Below, piece after piece: positions 42,204 to 52,148 of a stretch of DNA of 64,000 nt. Within the stretch, counting starts at the first letter, position 1. Every line of letters starts with the position of its first letter. The stretch is from NCBI RefSeq assembly GCF_004115085.1, contig NZ_QXJP01000001.1, forward strand, positions 248,001 through 312,000, given 5' to 3'. The notes under the pieces are model-generated. The model did not search any database, was not told the origin of the DNA, and saw only the letters and a list, made by a program, of their open reading frames with translations. A program made the position numbers and the translations under genes. This DNA comes from Longirhabdus pacifica. Lineage in GTDB: Bacteria > Bacillota > Bacilli > Paenibacillales > DSM-105158.

Positions 42204-43244
42204 ATGAAGAAATTTCTTTTGACCTTATCAGCAACGATGCTGATTTTCGCCATCGTTTTGGCGGGTTGTGGTCAGTCCAATGATGAATCAGAAGAGAATC
42301 AAGGCACAGGGGCTAGTTCAGATGTAGAGATAGGAATGGTAACCGATACAGCTGGGGTGGACGACAAGTCTTTTAACCAAAGTGCATGGGAAGGCTTGAA
42401 TAAGCTGTACGAAGAGCGTGGAACAGCAAAACCTCAATACTTACAAAGTAGTTCTGAAGAAGATTACATTACACACTTGAATAGAATGGTGAGAGATAAA
42501 GATCTTACTTGGGGTATTGGTTTCAACATGGCAGATGAAGTGAAAGAAACGGCGGAACAAAATCCAGAAGCAAAAATTGCCGTTATTGATGCTGAAATAC
42601 AAGATGTACCAAACGTTGTATCTGTTACGTTCTCAGAAAATGAAGGTTCTTACTTAGTGGGTGTTGTTGCAGGTTTAACTACAAAAAGTAATAAAATTGG
42701 ATTTGTAGGTGGAATGGAAATTCCAGTAATAGAAAACTTCGAGACTGGCTTTATTGCAGGGGTAAAAGCAGTGAATCCTGATGCAGAAATACAAACTAAC
42801 TATACGGGATCATTTGAAAAAGCAGATTTGGGTAAGCAAGCAGCAGCTACATTTTATGATAGTGGAGTAGATATCATTTTCCACGCGGCAGCAGCTACAG
42901 GAAACGGCATTTTTACTGAAGCAAAAGAACGTAAAGCAACTGGACAAGACGTATGGGTAATCGGCATTGATAAAGACCAAGCATTAGAATTTGGAAATGA
43001 AGTCACACTAACCTCTATGATGAAAAAAGTGGACGAAGCAGTATATCAAGTTTCTTCTGATTTCGTTGACGGTACATTCGAAGGCGGATCTCATATTGTA
43101 TTAGGATTGAAAGAAAATGGAGTAGGTCTGCCTACGGAAAATCCTAATATTACAGAAGACATTCTTCAACAAGTAGAAGAATATAAAGAACAGATTATTT
43201 CTGGGGCAATCACTGTACCATCTGCATATGAAATGGAACAGTAA
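42204..43244 (+). CDS. nupN: BMP-family nucleoside-binding lipoprotein, copy 1
   Basis: 346 aa from the ATG at 42204 with AAGGGGG 8 nt upstream. A lipoprotein signal with LAGC lipobox (Cys near 22) anchors it outside the membrane. The BMP/Med domain is complete: IGMVTDTAGVDDKSFNQSAWEG at the start, WGIGFNMAD, GFVGGMEIPVIENF, FHAAAATGNG, and WVIGIDKDQ. Family members (BmpA, PnrA, NupN) bind purine nucleosides for an ABC importer. A second copy and the importer genes follow. The symbol is by analogy with B. subtilis nupN. Confidence 0.85.
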   Translation: MKKFLLTLSATMLIFAIVLAGCGQSNDESEENQGTGASSDVEIGMVTDTAGVDDKSFNQSAWEGLNKLYEERGTAKPQYLQSSSEEDYITHLNRMVRDKDLTWGIGFNMADEVKETAEQNPEAKIAVIDAEIQDVPNVVSVTFSENEGSYLVGVVAGLTTKSNKIGFVGGMEIPVIENFETGFIAGVKAVNPDAEIQTNYTGSFEKADLGKQAAATFYDSGVDIIFHAAAATGNGIFTEAKERKATGQDVWVIGIDKDQALEFGNEVTLTSMMKKVDEAVYQVSSDFVDGTFEGGSHIVLGLKENGVGLPTENPNITEDILQQVEEYKEQIISGAITVPSAYEMEQ

Positions 43245-43748
43245 TAAATTGCTAAAAATAGAAGCTGTTCATAAGTTGTTGTCATTTTATGTTATTGACA
43301 AAAACAGATGAAATGTCATCATCATGAATGTTAATAAACTGTAACGTTACTGTATAAAGTGCATAAGTAGAAACGTTGTATACCATAATAAGCAAGCGTA
43401 AGCGTAATTTCATATCATTGTCATGAAATTTGCTGCATGGTACATAAATGGAACTATAAAAGTTAAGAAGCAGAAGTGGATACGAATAAGTGTGAACAAA
43501 TGATGAATACCAAGGAATAAAGTAACAAGTGTAAGACAAATTTGTTCTATTTTCGTTTATCATTTTGCTTTTTTTCTCAATCCATTACTAGATTATTCTT
43601 TTTACAACCGCTCAGCAATATGGTAAAAATATTATCGCTTTAAAAATATTGTGCAACAGATGTGTAGCATGTATAATGTTCCTGTAAAAGACTTATGTCT
43701 TAAGACTTAAGTCTGAAAAAAACATATATTTATTAGGGGGAATGGGCA
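43245..43748. other. Intergenic region between the two BMP genes
   Basis: About 500 bases without a supported gene. It holds the promoter of copy 2 (43649-43677). In the leader, AGACTTATGTCT (43689-43700) and the perfect palindrome AGACTTAAGTCT (43703-43714) lie 14 bp apart, with GTCTTAAGAC between them; this may be an operator or leader structure. No purine riboswitch was recognised. Confidence 0.5.
43649..43677 (+). promoter_or_regulatory. Putative promoter of the second BMP lipoprotein gene
   Basis: TTGTGC (43649-43654), 17 bp, TATAAT (43672-43677), with the same AGCATGTATAAT context as copy 1. Confidence 0.65.
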
Positions 43749-44819
43749 ATGAAAAAGTTTCTTTTAACTTTATCAGCATTAATGCTGGTTTTTTCCGTTG
43801 TGTTGGCTGGTTGCGGTCAAGCGGAAGATGAAGAGGACATGAACGACACAAATGGTAGCGGTGACATGGAAGAAGATGCAACAGAGGAAAATAAAGGTGC
43901 ATCGGATATTAGCTTCGGTATGGTAACAGACGTTGGTGGCGTGGATGACAAATCTTTCAACCAAAGTGCATGGGAAGGTTTGAATAAGTTGGAAGCTGAT
44001 CTTGGAACGGCAGAGCCAAAATACTTGCAAAGTGATTCAGATGCAGACTACATCCCACATTTAAATAAAATGATAAAAGACAAAGATTTAACTTGGGGTA
44101 TTGGATTTAACATGGCAGATGCTATTATTGAAACTGCTGAAAGAAACCCTGATGCTAAATTAGCGATTATTGATAATGAAATAAAAGACATTCCAAACAT
44201 TGTTTCTGTAACGTTTTCTGAAAATGAAGGGGCTTACCTAGTTGGGGTTGTTGCCGGATTAACGACTAACACCAATAAAATTGGTTTCGTAGGTGGAGTA
44301 GACATCCCTGTTATTAAAAATTTCGAACTTGGTTTCTTAGAAGGTGTGAAAGCGGTTAACCCAGAGGCAGAAGTAGAAAAAAACTACACGGGCGCTTTTG
44401 ATAAAGCAGATCTTGGTAAAAATGCTGCTGCAACGATGTTTGACAGTGGAGTAGACATCATTTTCCATGCAGCAGGTGGAACTGGAAATGGTGTATTTAC
44501 AGAAGCTAAAGAACGCAAAGCGAACGGACAAGACGTTTGGGTTATTGGTGTAGATAAAGATCAGTCTATCGAATTTGGAAATGAAGTCACATTAACTTCT
44601 ATGATTAAAAAAGTAGATGAAGCAGTATATCAAGTGTCTGCAGATTTAGTTGAAGGCAAATACGAAGGTGGATCCCATATCGTACTTGGATTAAAAGAAA
44701 ACGGTGTTGGTTTACCAGAAGAAAATCCAAATATTACGGATGAAATTCTTGCACAAGTAGAAGAGTACAAAGAAAAAATTGTTTCTGGTGAAATTACTGT
44801 ACCATCAGCATACGAATAA
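43749..44819 (+). CDS. nupN: BMP-family nucleoside-binding lipoprotein, copy 2
   Basis: 356 aa, TTAGGGGG before the ATG. Signal and lipobox VLAGC (Cys near 22), then an acidic, Asp/Glu-rich spacer (about 25-50) longer than in copy 1. The binding domain is very similar to copy 1 (GVDDKSFNQSAWEGLNKL, IGFVGGVDIPVIKNF, FHAAGGTGNGVF, VPSAYE at the end). It is the copy nearest the ABC importer genes. The pair arose by duplication, promoter included; differing substrate range or expression is likely but untested. Confidence 0.87.
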   Translation: MKKFLLTLSALMLVFSVVLAGCGQAEDEEDMNDTNGSGDMEEDATEENKGASDISFGMVTDVGGVDDKSFNQSAWEGLNKLEADLGTAEPKYLQSDSDADYIPHLNKMIKDKDLTWGIGFNMADAIIETAERNPDAKLAIIDNEIKDIPNIVSVTFSENEGAYLVGVVAGLTTNTNKIGFVGGVDIPVIKNFELGFLEGVKAVNPEAEVEKNYTGAFDKADLGKNAAATMFDSGVDIIFHAAGGTGNGVFTEAKERKANGQDVWVIGVDKDQSIEFGNEVTLTSMIKKVDEAVYQVSADLVEGKYEGGSHIVLGLKENGVGLPEENPNITDEILAQVEEYKEKIVSGEITVPSAYE

Positions 44820-44864
44820 ATCGTATCCGTTAATAGTTAAACTGTGGTTTTAAGTGAAAGTATA

Positions 44865-44894
44865 AACAAGGCTAGTTGGAAAACTGGCCTTGTT
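44865..44894 (+). terminator. Hairpin between BMP copy 2 and the ABC importer genes
   Basis: AACAAGGCTAGTT pairs with AACTGGCCTTGTT (13 bp, one G-U) around 4 nt. The T run is short, so it may only reduce read-through and give more binding protein than transporter. Confidence 0.55.
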
Positions 44895-44981
44895 ACCATT
44901 GAGACAATGAACTTATAGCATTATGTTGTCTTTATCCTAAAGATCCAATGCTCCTTAAAAAATCGATAATTAGGTGATTAC

Positions 44982-46505
44982 ATGAGTAATTATGTCGTTG
45001 AGATGTTGAATATTACGAAGAAGTTTCCAGGCATAGTAGCAAACGACAACATCAATTTGAAACTTAAAAAAGGTGAAATCCACGCTTTGCTTGGTGAGAA
45101 TGGTGCAGGAAAATCTACACTGATGAATATTTTATTCGGATTGTATCAGCCAACCGAGGGCGAGATTCGAATTAATGGAAAAAAAGAAATCATTAACAAT
45201 GCTAATCGAGCAATTGAATTAGGCATTGGGATGGTGCATCAACATTTTAAATTAGTAGAGCCATTTACAGTAACAGAGAATATTATTTTAGGTAGTGAAC
45301 CGACTACTGGCGGAAGTATTAATTATAAGAAGGCCGTCAAGCAAGTAGAGGAAATTTCTAATCAATACGGTTTGCAGGTAGATCCACATGCCAAAATAGA
45401 AAACATTTCCGTTGGTATGCAGCAACGGGTTGAAATTATAAAAACACTTTACCGTGGAGCGGACATTCTGATCTTTGATGAACCTACAGCCGTGCTTACA
45501 CCTCAAGAAATAGATGAGTTACTAGACATCATGAGAAATTTGGTGGCACAAGGGAAATCGATTATTTTAATTACGCATAAATTAAAAGAGATCATGGCAA
45601 TCTGTGATATGGTAACGATTATCCGTAGAGGAAAAGGCATTGGGAGTATCGCAACGAAAGATGCGTCACCAGAAATACTAGCGGAAAAAATGGTGGGTAG
45701 ACAAGTTTCGTTTGAGCGTGAAAAGGAAAAAGCCCAGCCTAAAGGTCCAATATTGAAATTGAATAACGTTTCCATGAAGAACGAAAAAAATGTAAACGTT
45801 TTAAATAATATTAGTTTTGAAGTGAAAGCAGGAGAAGTACTCGGTATTGCAGGTGTAGATGGAAATGGACAGTCTGAATTAATACAAGCTATTTCTGGAC
45901 TTAGAAAGATTAACGGTGGGCAAATTACGATTAACAACCATGACATTACAAACAAGAATCCACGAAAAATTGCAGAAAGTGGCGTTGCTCATATACCAGA
46001 AGACCGACATAAGCATGGTTTAGTATTGGACTTTATGATGACGGAAAACATGGTGTTAAAATCGTATTACAAAAAGCCGTTTAATAAAAATGGATTTTTG
46101 GATTACAAAGCAGTAGATGAATATGCGAAGAAATTAATTGAGCAGTTTGATGTTCGAACACCAACGATTTACGATAAAGCGCGATCTTTATCTGGTGGTA
46201 ATCAGCAAAAAGGAATCATTGCCCGGGAAATTAACTTGCAACCGGAATTGCTTATTGCAGCCCAGCCTACGAGAGGGCTAGATGTAGGTGCAATAGAATT
46301 TATACATTCTCAACTTATTGAAGAGAGAAACAAAGACAAAGCGGTATTATTAATTTCTTATGAATTAGAAGAAATATTACAAGTGTCAGATCGCATACTT
46401 GTCATTTATGAAGGCCAGATCATAGGTGAGGTTTACCCAGAAGAAACGAATGATAAAGAACTCGGCTTAATGATGGCGGGTAAAAAGTTGACAAAGGAAG
46501 GGTAG
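44982..46505 (+). CDS. nupO: Nucleoside ABC importer ATP-binding protein (NupO-like)
   Basis: 507 aa, two ABC domains in tandem as in sugar/nucleoside importers. Domain 1: Walker A GENGAGKST near 38, signature SVGMQQR, Walker B LIFDEPTAVL. Domain 2: P-loop GVDGNGQSE without the usual Lys, signature LSGGNQQK, and LLIAAQPTRGLD in place of a standard Walker B. So only one competent ATP site is expected, normal for this subfamily. It powers uptake of nucleosides delivered by the BMP lipoproteins. It is followed after 6 nt by the permease genes. Confidence 0.88.
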   Translation: MSNYVVEMLNITKKFPGIVANDNINLKLKKGEIHALLGENGAGKSTLMNILFGLYQPTEGEIRINGKKEIINNANRAIELGIGMVHQHFKLVEPFTVTENIILGSEPTTGGSINYKKAVKQVEEISNQYGLQVDPHAKIENISVGMQQRVEIIKTLYRGADILIFDEPTAVLTPQEIDELLDIMRNLVAQGKSIILITHKLKEIMAICDMVTIIRRGKGIGSIATKDASPEILAEKMVGRQVSFEREKEKAQPKGPILKLNNVSMKNEKNVNVLNNISFEVKAGEVLGIAGVDGNGQSELIQAISGLRKINGGQITINNHDITNKNPRKIAESGVAHIPEDRHKHGLVLDFMMTENMVLKSYYKKPFNKNGFLDYKAVDEYAKKLIEQFDVRTPTIYDKARSLSGGNQQKGIIAREINLQPELLIAAQPTRGLDVGAIEFIHSQLIEERNKDKAVLLISYELEEILQVSDRILVIYEGQIIGEVYPEETNDKELGLMMAGKKLTKEG

Positions 46506-46511
46506 AGTATA

Positions 46512-47585
46512 ATGAATAAAATTTTTGCAAAACAATCTATCGTTGTTCCCATTGTCTCTATTTTCCTAGGTCTTATGTTTGGAGCCATTGTCATGCTTGC
46601 TGGTGGGTACAATCCCATAACGGCATACAATGCATTAGTTAGTGAAATTTTCAGCTCAAGATATAACATAGGGGAAACGATTGCCAATATTACACCATTA
46701 ATTTTGACAGGACTTGCTGTTGCATTTGCCTTTCGTACAGGATTGTTCAATATCGGTGTGGAAGGTCAGCTTATTGTAGGTATGACTGCGGCAACGATTG
46801 TTGGTATTGAATTTGGGTATTTGCCTTGGTTTGTGCATATGCCACTGTCTGTCATTGCTGCTGCTTTGGCTGGAGGTTTATGGGGTGGACTTGCTGGATA
46901 TTTGAAAGCGAGTAGAGGTGTAAATGAAGTTATTACGACGATTATGTTAAACTTTATTGCGCTTTATTTAGGGAATTATTTAATCAAAGCGTTTTATTTA
47001 GAGCCAGGTACCGCTCGTTCTTATAAAATCGAAGATAGCGCTTCGTTAAGAACGGACTGGATGACCAATCTTTTTGATGGAGCAAGGGTAGATTTAGGTT
47101 TAATCATTGCATTGATTGCAGTTATTGCTTTTTACATTATTTTATGGAAAACAAAGCAAGGATTTGAACTTCGAGCAGTTGGTTTGAATCATCATGCTGC
47201 TAAAAATGCTGGGATTAATGTCAACAGTAATGTCGTTAAAGCGATGTTCATTAGTGGAATGTTAGCTGGATTAGCTGGGGCTACTCGTTCTTTAGGACTA
47301 TTTGACGCACAGACGATTGCAGCTGCTTATACTGGACTTGGATTTGATGGTATCGCGGTTGCCTTATTAGGTGGAAACGGAGCAATAGGTATCGTGCTCG
47401 CAGCTACTTTATTTGGTTCTCTAAAATTTGGTGGTGGCGGCATGAACTACGTCGAAGGTGTGCCAAATGAAATTATTAATGTCGTCATTGCATCCGTTAT
47501 TTTCTTTGTTGCTGCAAACGGAATTTTCAAATTAATCATCAAACCGTTTAAAGCAAAAAGAAAACAGAAAGGAGCTGCATCTTAA
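46512..47585 (+). CDS. nupP: Nucleoside ABC importer permease 1 (NupP-like)
   Basis: 357 aa, about nine membrane segments of the BPD_transp_2 family. Visible hallmarks are FRTGLFNIGVEGQLIVGM near 72, GLWGGLAGYLKASRGVNEVI and the GFDGIAVALLGGNGAIGI loop near 275. AAAGGAAGGG precedes the ATG. The stop shares one base with the next start (TAATG), so the two permeases are coupled and form a heterodimer. Confidence 0.88.
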   Translation: MNKIFAKQSIVVPIVSIFLGLMFGAIVMLAGGYNPITAYNALVSEIFSSRYNIGETIANITPLILTGLAVAFAFRTGLFNIGVEGQLIVGMTAATIVGIEFGYLPWFVHMPLSVIAAALAGGLWGGLAGYLKASRGVNEVITTIMLNFIALYLGNYLIKAFYLEPGTARSYKIEDSASLRTDWMTNLFDGARVDLGLIIALIAVIAFYIILWKTKQGFELRAVGLNHHAAKNAGINVNSNVVKAMFISGMLAGLAGATRSLGLFDAQTIAAAYTGLGFDGIAVALLGGNGAIGIVLAATLFGSLKFGGGGMNYVEGVPNEIINVVIASVIFFVAANGIFKLIIKPFKAKRKQKGAAS

Positions 47586-48547
47586 TGGAAATATTAGCTC
47601 AGTTAGGTTCCATTACTAACCAGTCACTTGTGTTCGCAACAGCGTTAATTTTTACAGCAATGGGTGGTATTTTTTCAGAACGATCTGGTGTCATTAACAT
47701 TGGTTTAGAAGGTTTAATGATTACTGGTGCATTTGCCGCAGGTGTTACTGCGTATTATGCGGAAGCAGCAGGTTTAGGAGGATTTTCAGCATATGTAGCT
47801 TTACTCGCAGCCTTTTTGTTCGGTGTCATTTTTTCACTGATTCATGCTGTCGCATCGATTACGTTTAAGGCAGATCAAGTTGTCAGTGGTGTTGTCATTA
47901 ATTTGTTGGCACTAGGTGGAACGGTATATGCAGTTAAATTGATCTTTGATTCTGCACAAACGGATACATTAAATGATGCTATGTTAACGAAAGTTTCAAT
48001 TCCATATTTGTCTGATATACCGTTTATCGGTACGGCATTGTTTAAAGCCTATCCAACTACGTATATCGCATTGATTATTGTATTAATTACGTTTTACTTA
48101 TTATATAGAACGCCGTTCGGTCTGCGCTTAAGAGCAGCAGGGGAACATCCTAGTTCTGTTGATACTGTTGGTGTCAATGTATTTACGTTAAGATATTTAG
48201 GGGTTATGATCAGTGGTGGACTTGCTGGTTTAGGTGGGGCGACGTTAGTATTAACGACAACGTCTAGCTTTGCGGCAAATACAGTATCTGGACAAGGTTT
48301 TATCGCTTTAGCCGCTATGATCTTTGGTAAATGGCATCCTGTGGGTGCATTAGGAGCAGCGTTTTTCTTCGGTATCGCACAGAATATGACGAATGTCGTG
48401 AAGTTGTATGAATGGTCAAGTGGTATTCCAGAGGAATTTATGTACATGCTGCCATACGTACTTACGATTCTCGTTCTAGCTGGTCTAGTAGGTAAAGCTT
48501 ACCCTCCAAAAGCACTTGGTGAGCCCTACGATGCTGGTAAGCGATAG
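47585..48547 (+). CDS. nupQ: Nucleoside ABC importer permease 2 (NupQ-like)
   Basis: 320 aa, about nine membrane segments. It has the matching family features ERSGVINIGLEGLMI near 31, LRAAGEHPSSVDTVGVN and GQGFIALAAMIFGKWHP. It is the last gene of the importer operon (binding proteins, ATPase, two permeases), the same order as nupNOPQ of B. subtilis, which takes up guanosine. It ends near a degenerate copy of the hairpin repeat. Confidence 0.88.
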   Translation: MEILAQLGSITNQSLVFATALIFTAMGGIFSERSGVINIGLEGLMITGAFAAGVTAYYAEAAGLGGFSAYVALLAAFLFGVIFSLIHAVASITFKADQVVSGVVINLLALGGTVYAVKLIFDSAQTDTLNDAMLTKVSIPYLSDIPFIGTALFKAYPTTYIALIIVLITFYLLYRTPFGLRLRAAGEHPSSVDTVGVNVFTLRYLGVMISGGLAGLGGATLVLTTTSSFAANTVSGQGFIALAAMIFGKWHPVGALGAAFFFGIAQNMTNVVKLYEWSSGIPEEFMYMLPYVLTILVLAGLVGKAYPPKALGEPYDAGKR

Positions 48548-48574
48548 CATACAGGTTACAGGTAGTTCAGTAAT

Positions 48575-48642
48575 AAGTTGGTTGAATAAGTTCATCCAAC
48601 TTAATATAAGATGAAGAAATAAACAGAAACAAGTTTACGCCA
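48575..48642. repeat. Degenerate single copy of the 126-bp hairpin repeat
   Basis: AAGTTGG...CCAACTT (48575-48581 with 48596-48602) keeps hairpin 1 with a compensated base pair (A-T to G-C relative to AAGTTGA/TCAACTT). ATATAAGATGAAGAAAT and then GTTTACGCC follow as in the array at 41649. The second half of hairpin 2 is lost. Confidence 0.7.
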
Positions 48643-48656
48643 CAAAGAATCATTTT

Positions 48657-48691
48657 AAAATCCTTCACAGTAATGGAGTGAAGGATTTTTT
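48657..48691. terminator. Terminator after the nucleoside importer operon
   Basis: AAAATCCTTCAC and GTGAAGGATTTT form perfect 12-bp arms around 9 nt, followed by TTCC. T runs exist on both strands. Confidence 0.85.
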
Positions 48692-48710
48692 CCTTTATAC
48701 ACCGGTAAGA

Positions 48711-48719
48711 TGGTATAAT
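48711..48719 (+). promoter_or_regulatory. Extended -10 promoter of the MMPL gene
   Basis: TGGTATAAT is an extended -10 (TG-N-TATAAT). No good -35 is visible 17 bp upstream, as is common for this class. It lies about 95 nt before the gene. Confidence 0.5.
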
Positions 48720-48814
48720 AAAGAAACGTAAATGATGATGCATAAAGTGCAGTAGCATACATAACATACAAACAAAAACATAGTGTAGGAACTGGAAGGG
48801 ATGGAGGAATGATA

Positions 48815-51800
48815 ATGAGTAGTATGATAAGAGCTGTGCTCAAATTAAAGTGGTTTATTTTACCGATATGGATTGTCATTTTGGCAGTGCTAATGTTAAC
48901 GATGCCAAATTTTACAGATTTAGTGAGGGAGAAAGGTCAGATTAACGTTCCAGAAGGTTATACATCCTCGGATGCAGCTAGATTAACGGATTATATGACA
49001 GAGGGAGAGAGTGGCTATCGAAATTTTGTCATTGTTTTTCATTCAGAACAAGCCCTTTCTGAAAGTCAGTTGTCGGAAATACAACAAGCAACAGAAAATA
49101 TGAAGCAAAACCAAGAAGCGTATGGTCTCTCCAATATTGTTACATATTTTGAATATCCAGAATTAAAAGATAGATTGCTTAGTGAAGATGGTACTACCTT
49201 GCTGTTGCCTGTAAACGCTCAGTTTGAAGGTAAAGATGTCAACGAAGTAAAAGAATTGATGTTAACCACACTTGAGCCGGTGACTAGCAGTGATTTTTAT
49301 TTTACTGGAAATCCTTTCATAGAAGAGGATAATATTAAAAGCGCACAAAACGGAGTGCAAAAAACAGAAGGTTTTACAGTGGCTATTATCGTTGTTATTT
49401 TGCTCATTGTATTTCGTTCTATCGTCACCCCGTTCATTCCATTAATTACGGTTGCACTAAGTTACCTTACAGCACATTCCATCGTAGCCTTTCTAGTAGA
49501 TGGCGTTAACTTTCCTGTGTCTACATTTACGCAAAACTTCATGGTGGCTATATTATTTGGAATAGGGACAGATTATTGTATTTTACTTTTAAGCAGATTT
49601 AAAGAAGAATTATCTAAAAATGATGATGTGGCAGAAGCGATTGTCACTACGTATATGACAGCAGGTAAGACTGTGCTCTACAGTGGTATAGCTGTGCTTG
49701 TAGGTTTTACGGCAGTGGGCTTCTCCCAATTCAGTTTATATCGTTCTTCTGTAGCTAATGCAGTGAGTATTACGGTACTCTTACTTGCGTTGTTCACTAT
49801 TATGCCTTTTTTTATGGCGATATTAAACAAGCGAATGTTCTGGCCAGCAAGAGGGAAACTAGAACATAAAGATAGTGTATTGTGGAATAAGCTTGGGAAA
49901 TTCTCTTTATCCAGATCTATTCTTTCTTTGTTAATCGTAGCAGTCATTACGGTTCCTTTTATTATCAGTAATCAAGACTTGCGTTCTTATGATGCACTAA
50001 CGGAAATAGGGGACGACTATGAGTCTGTTATCGCTTTTAACTTAATAGAAGAAGCATTCGGTCCAGGGGAAGCATTGATGACGAATGTTATTTTTCATGA
50101 TGAGAACCCGATGGATTCCGCAGATCATTTAGCAGTAATCGAGAAGATTTCTTCAGAAATTGCAGATTTAGACGGTGTAGAAATGGTAAGAGGGGTAACG
50201 AGACCGCTTGGCGAACCGTTAGAGCAATTTAAAGTTACGAATCAAGTAGAACAGTTTAACGACGGTTTAACGGAAGCAGTGAGTGGAATGGATCAAATCA
50301 GTACGGGTTTGAATGATGCCAGTACGCAATTACAATCCTCTCAGCCACAAATGGATGAAACTGTTGCAGGTGTTGAACAATTGATTGCAGGTACTACTCA
50401 AGTACAGCAAGGTTTGAATAGTTTGAGTAGTGGGGTATTGCAAGTACAACAAGGATTAGAGCAAGGCACATTAGGATTGGCGGAAGCGAAGACGGCGCTA
50501 GATACGCTTGTAGGTAGTGCGCAACAAATTTCCACTAGCATTAGTCAATTGCAGGACAGTTACAGTCAGTTCTCTTCAGGAATTGGTCAATTGTTAACGC
50601 AATATGAGTCGATAGCTACACAGCTAACTGGAGTGAGTCAGACCTTAGGTGGGCTTAGTCAAAATTTCTCCAATTTAATAAGTAACAATTCGGATTTAGC
50701 ATCAGATACAGATTTTGTTACCATTCAAACGACGGTACAACAACTACAAGCAGGAACGAGTGAGTTAGCACAAGGAATAGCTACTTTAAATACTCAGTTG
50801 AGCACCATACAGGGGGGAATAGATCAAGCTAATCAAGGGTTTACCCCACTAGCAGAAGGAGCAGCTGCACTTGCTGGAGGATTGCAGCAATTTAACGAAA
50901 GCTTTGCGCAATTACAAGCTGGTTTCGAACAAGCAGAACAAGGTCAGCAAAATATTTATAACGGTTTTTCTCCGCTAACTGGAGGCTTAAATGAGGTGCA
51001 AAGCGGACAAAATCAGTTATTAACGGGATTACAAGATGCAAACAATCAATCCCTTCAATTAGCAGAAGGATTAGGACAAAGTGCGGAAGGTTTAGAACAG
51101 ATATCTGTAGGATTAACAGAAGCCCAGACGTATTTAGAAAATTTATCTAGTGCGGATTCGGGATTGTATATTCCAGAAGAAGCATTGCAGGATGAACAAT
51201 TCCAACAACTACTGGATGCATATTTCACATCCGATCGTCAGACGTTCGAATTACAGGTGATATTTGATATTAACCCGTATTCAACAGAAGCATTAAATTT
51301 GATTCCAGTCATTCAAGACATCATTGAATCTGAGTCAAATAATACTCCATTGGAGCAAGCTGAATTTGGCATAGGTGGAACATCGGCTATCTTCTCTGAT
51401 TTATCAACTGTTTCGAAATCAGACTTTAGACAAACCGCCATCTTTATTTTTACGGGGCTATTCTTGATATTAGTGGTTATGCTTCGTTCTATCGTAGCTC
51501 CAATTTACTTGATTTTAGGTTTGGTGCTTTGTTATTTCACTTCACTAGGATTTACAGAATTTATTTTTGTAAATTTATTAGGTCAAACAGGATTGAACTG
51601 GGCTGTGCCATTTTACGCTTTTGTTATTCTACTGGCATTAGGCATTGACTACAGCATATTCTTAATGTCAAGATTTACAGAATACAAAGATAGACCAGTA
51701 AAAGAAGGCATTCTTTTATCCATGACGAGTATGGGAACGGTTATCATATCTGCTGCCTTAATCCTTGGTGGTACATTTGCTGCAATGTATGCTGCTGGCA

Positions 51801-51934
51801 TCAATTCATTGATGCAAATCGCAACGCTAGTGATTACAGGTTTGTTATTGTACGCTTTGATTATCTTACCTTTCTTCGTACCAGTTATGATCAAACTATT
51901 CGGTAAAGCAAATTGGTGGCCTTTCCAACGATAA
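48815..51934 (+). CDS. MMPL/RND-type membrane transporter with a long extracellular coiled-coil region
   Basis: 1039 aa from the ATG at 48815, with GGAGG 7 nt upstream; the ATG at 48809 is too close. It has two MMPL halves with motifs GIGTDYCILLLSRFKEE near 250 and ALGIDYSIFLMSRFTEY near 950. Between them (about 465-780) is a Gln/Ser/Leu-rich stretch with heptad-like repeats (LNDAS, LQSSQ, GLNEVQSGQ) similar to the YhgE/YdgH type. The family exports lipids, peptides or drugs by proton motive force; here the cargo is unknown. It is a single gene with promoter and terminator. Confidence 0.82.
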   Translation: MSSMIRAVLKLKWFILPIWIVILAVLMLTMPNFTDLVREKGQINVPEGYTSSDAARLTDYMTEGESGYRNFVIVFHSEQALSESQLSEIQQATENMKQNQEAYGLSNIVTYFEYPELKDRLLSEDGTTLLLPVNAQFEGKDVNEVKELMLTTLEPVTSSDFYFTGNPFIEEDNIKSAQNGVQKTEGFTVAIIVVILLIVFRSIVTPFIPLITVALSYLTAHSIVAFLVDGVNFPVSTFTQNFMVAILFGIGTDYCILLLSRFKEELSKNDDVAEAIVTTYMTAGKTVLYSGIAVLVGFTAVGFSQFSLYRSSVANAVSITVLLLALFTIMPFFMAILNKRMFWPARGKLEHKDSVLWNKLGKFSLSRSILSLLIVAVITVPFIISNQDLRSYDALTEIGDDYESVIAFNLIEEAFGPGEALMTNVIFHDENPMDSADHLAVIEKISSEIADLDGVEMVRGVTRPLGEPLEQFKVTNQVEQFNDGLTEAVSGMDQISTGLNDASTQLQSSQPQMDETVAGVEQLIAGTTQVQQGLNSLSSGVLQVQQGLEQGTLGLAEAKTALDTLVGSAQQISTSISQLQDSYSQFSSGIGQLLTQYESIATQLTGVSQTLGGLSQNFSNLISNNSDLASDTDFVTIQTTVQQLQAGTSELAQGIATLNTQLSTIQGGIDQANQGFTPLAEGAAALAGGLQQFNESFAQLQAGFEQAEQGQQNIYNGFSPLTGGLNEVQSGQNQLLTGLQDANNQSLQLAEGLGQSAEGLEQISVGLTEAQTYLENLSSADSGLYIPEEALQDEQFQQLLDAYFTSDRQTFELQVIFDINPYSTEALNLIPVIQDIIESESNNTPLEQAEFGIGGTSAIFSDLSTVSKSDFRQTAIFIFTGLFLILVVMLRSIVAPIYLILGLVLCYFTSLGFTEFIFVNLLGQTGLNWAVPFYAFVILLALGIDYSIFLMSRFTEYKDRPVKEGILLSMTSMGTVIISAALILGGTFAAMYAAGINSLMQIATLVITGLLLYALIILPFFVPVMIKLFGKANWWPFQR

Positions 51935-51941
51935 ATCACAG

Positions 51942-51980
51942 GATATATCTCTACTTTCATAGTGTGAGATATATCTTTTT
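51942..51980 (+). terminator. Terminator after the MMPL gene
   Basis: GATATATCTC and GAGATATATC form perfect 10-bp arms around 14 nt, followed by TTTTTT. Confidence 0.85.
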
Positions 51981-52148
51981 TACATCATCATCGCTACAGT
52001 ACAAAGCAACGTTTGATTTTGAATCCTTTGTGAAAAGCTTGTCTTAGTATTGAAAATTGTATGGCATACACTGATACAGGCTTTGCAATTGACAGCGGTT
52101 TCACTTACAATAATAGTTGTCCACATTTACATTACAGGAGGAATAACA

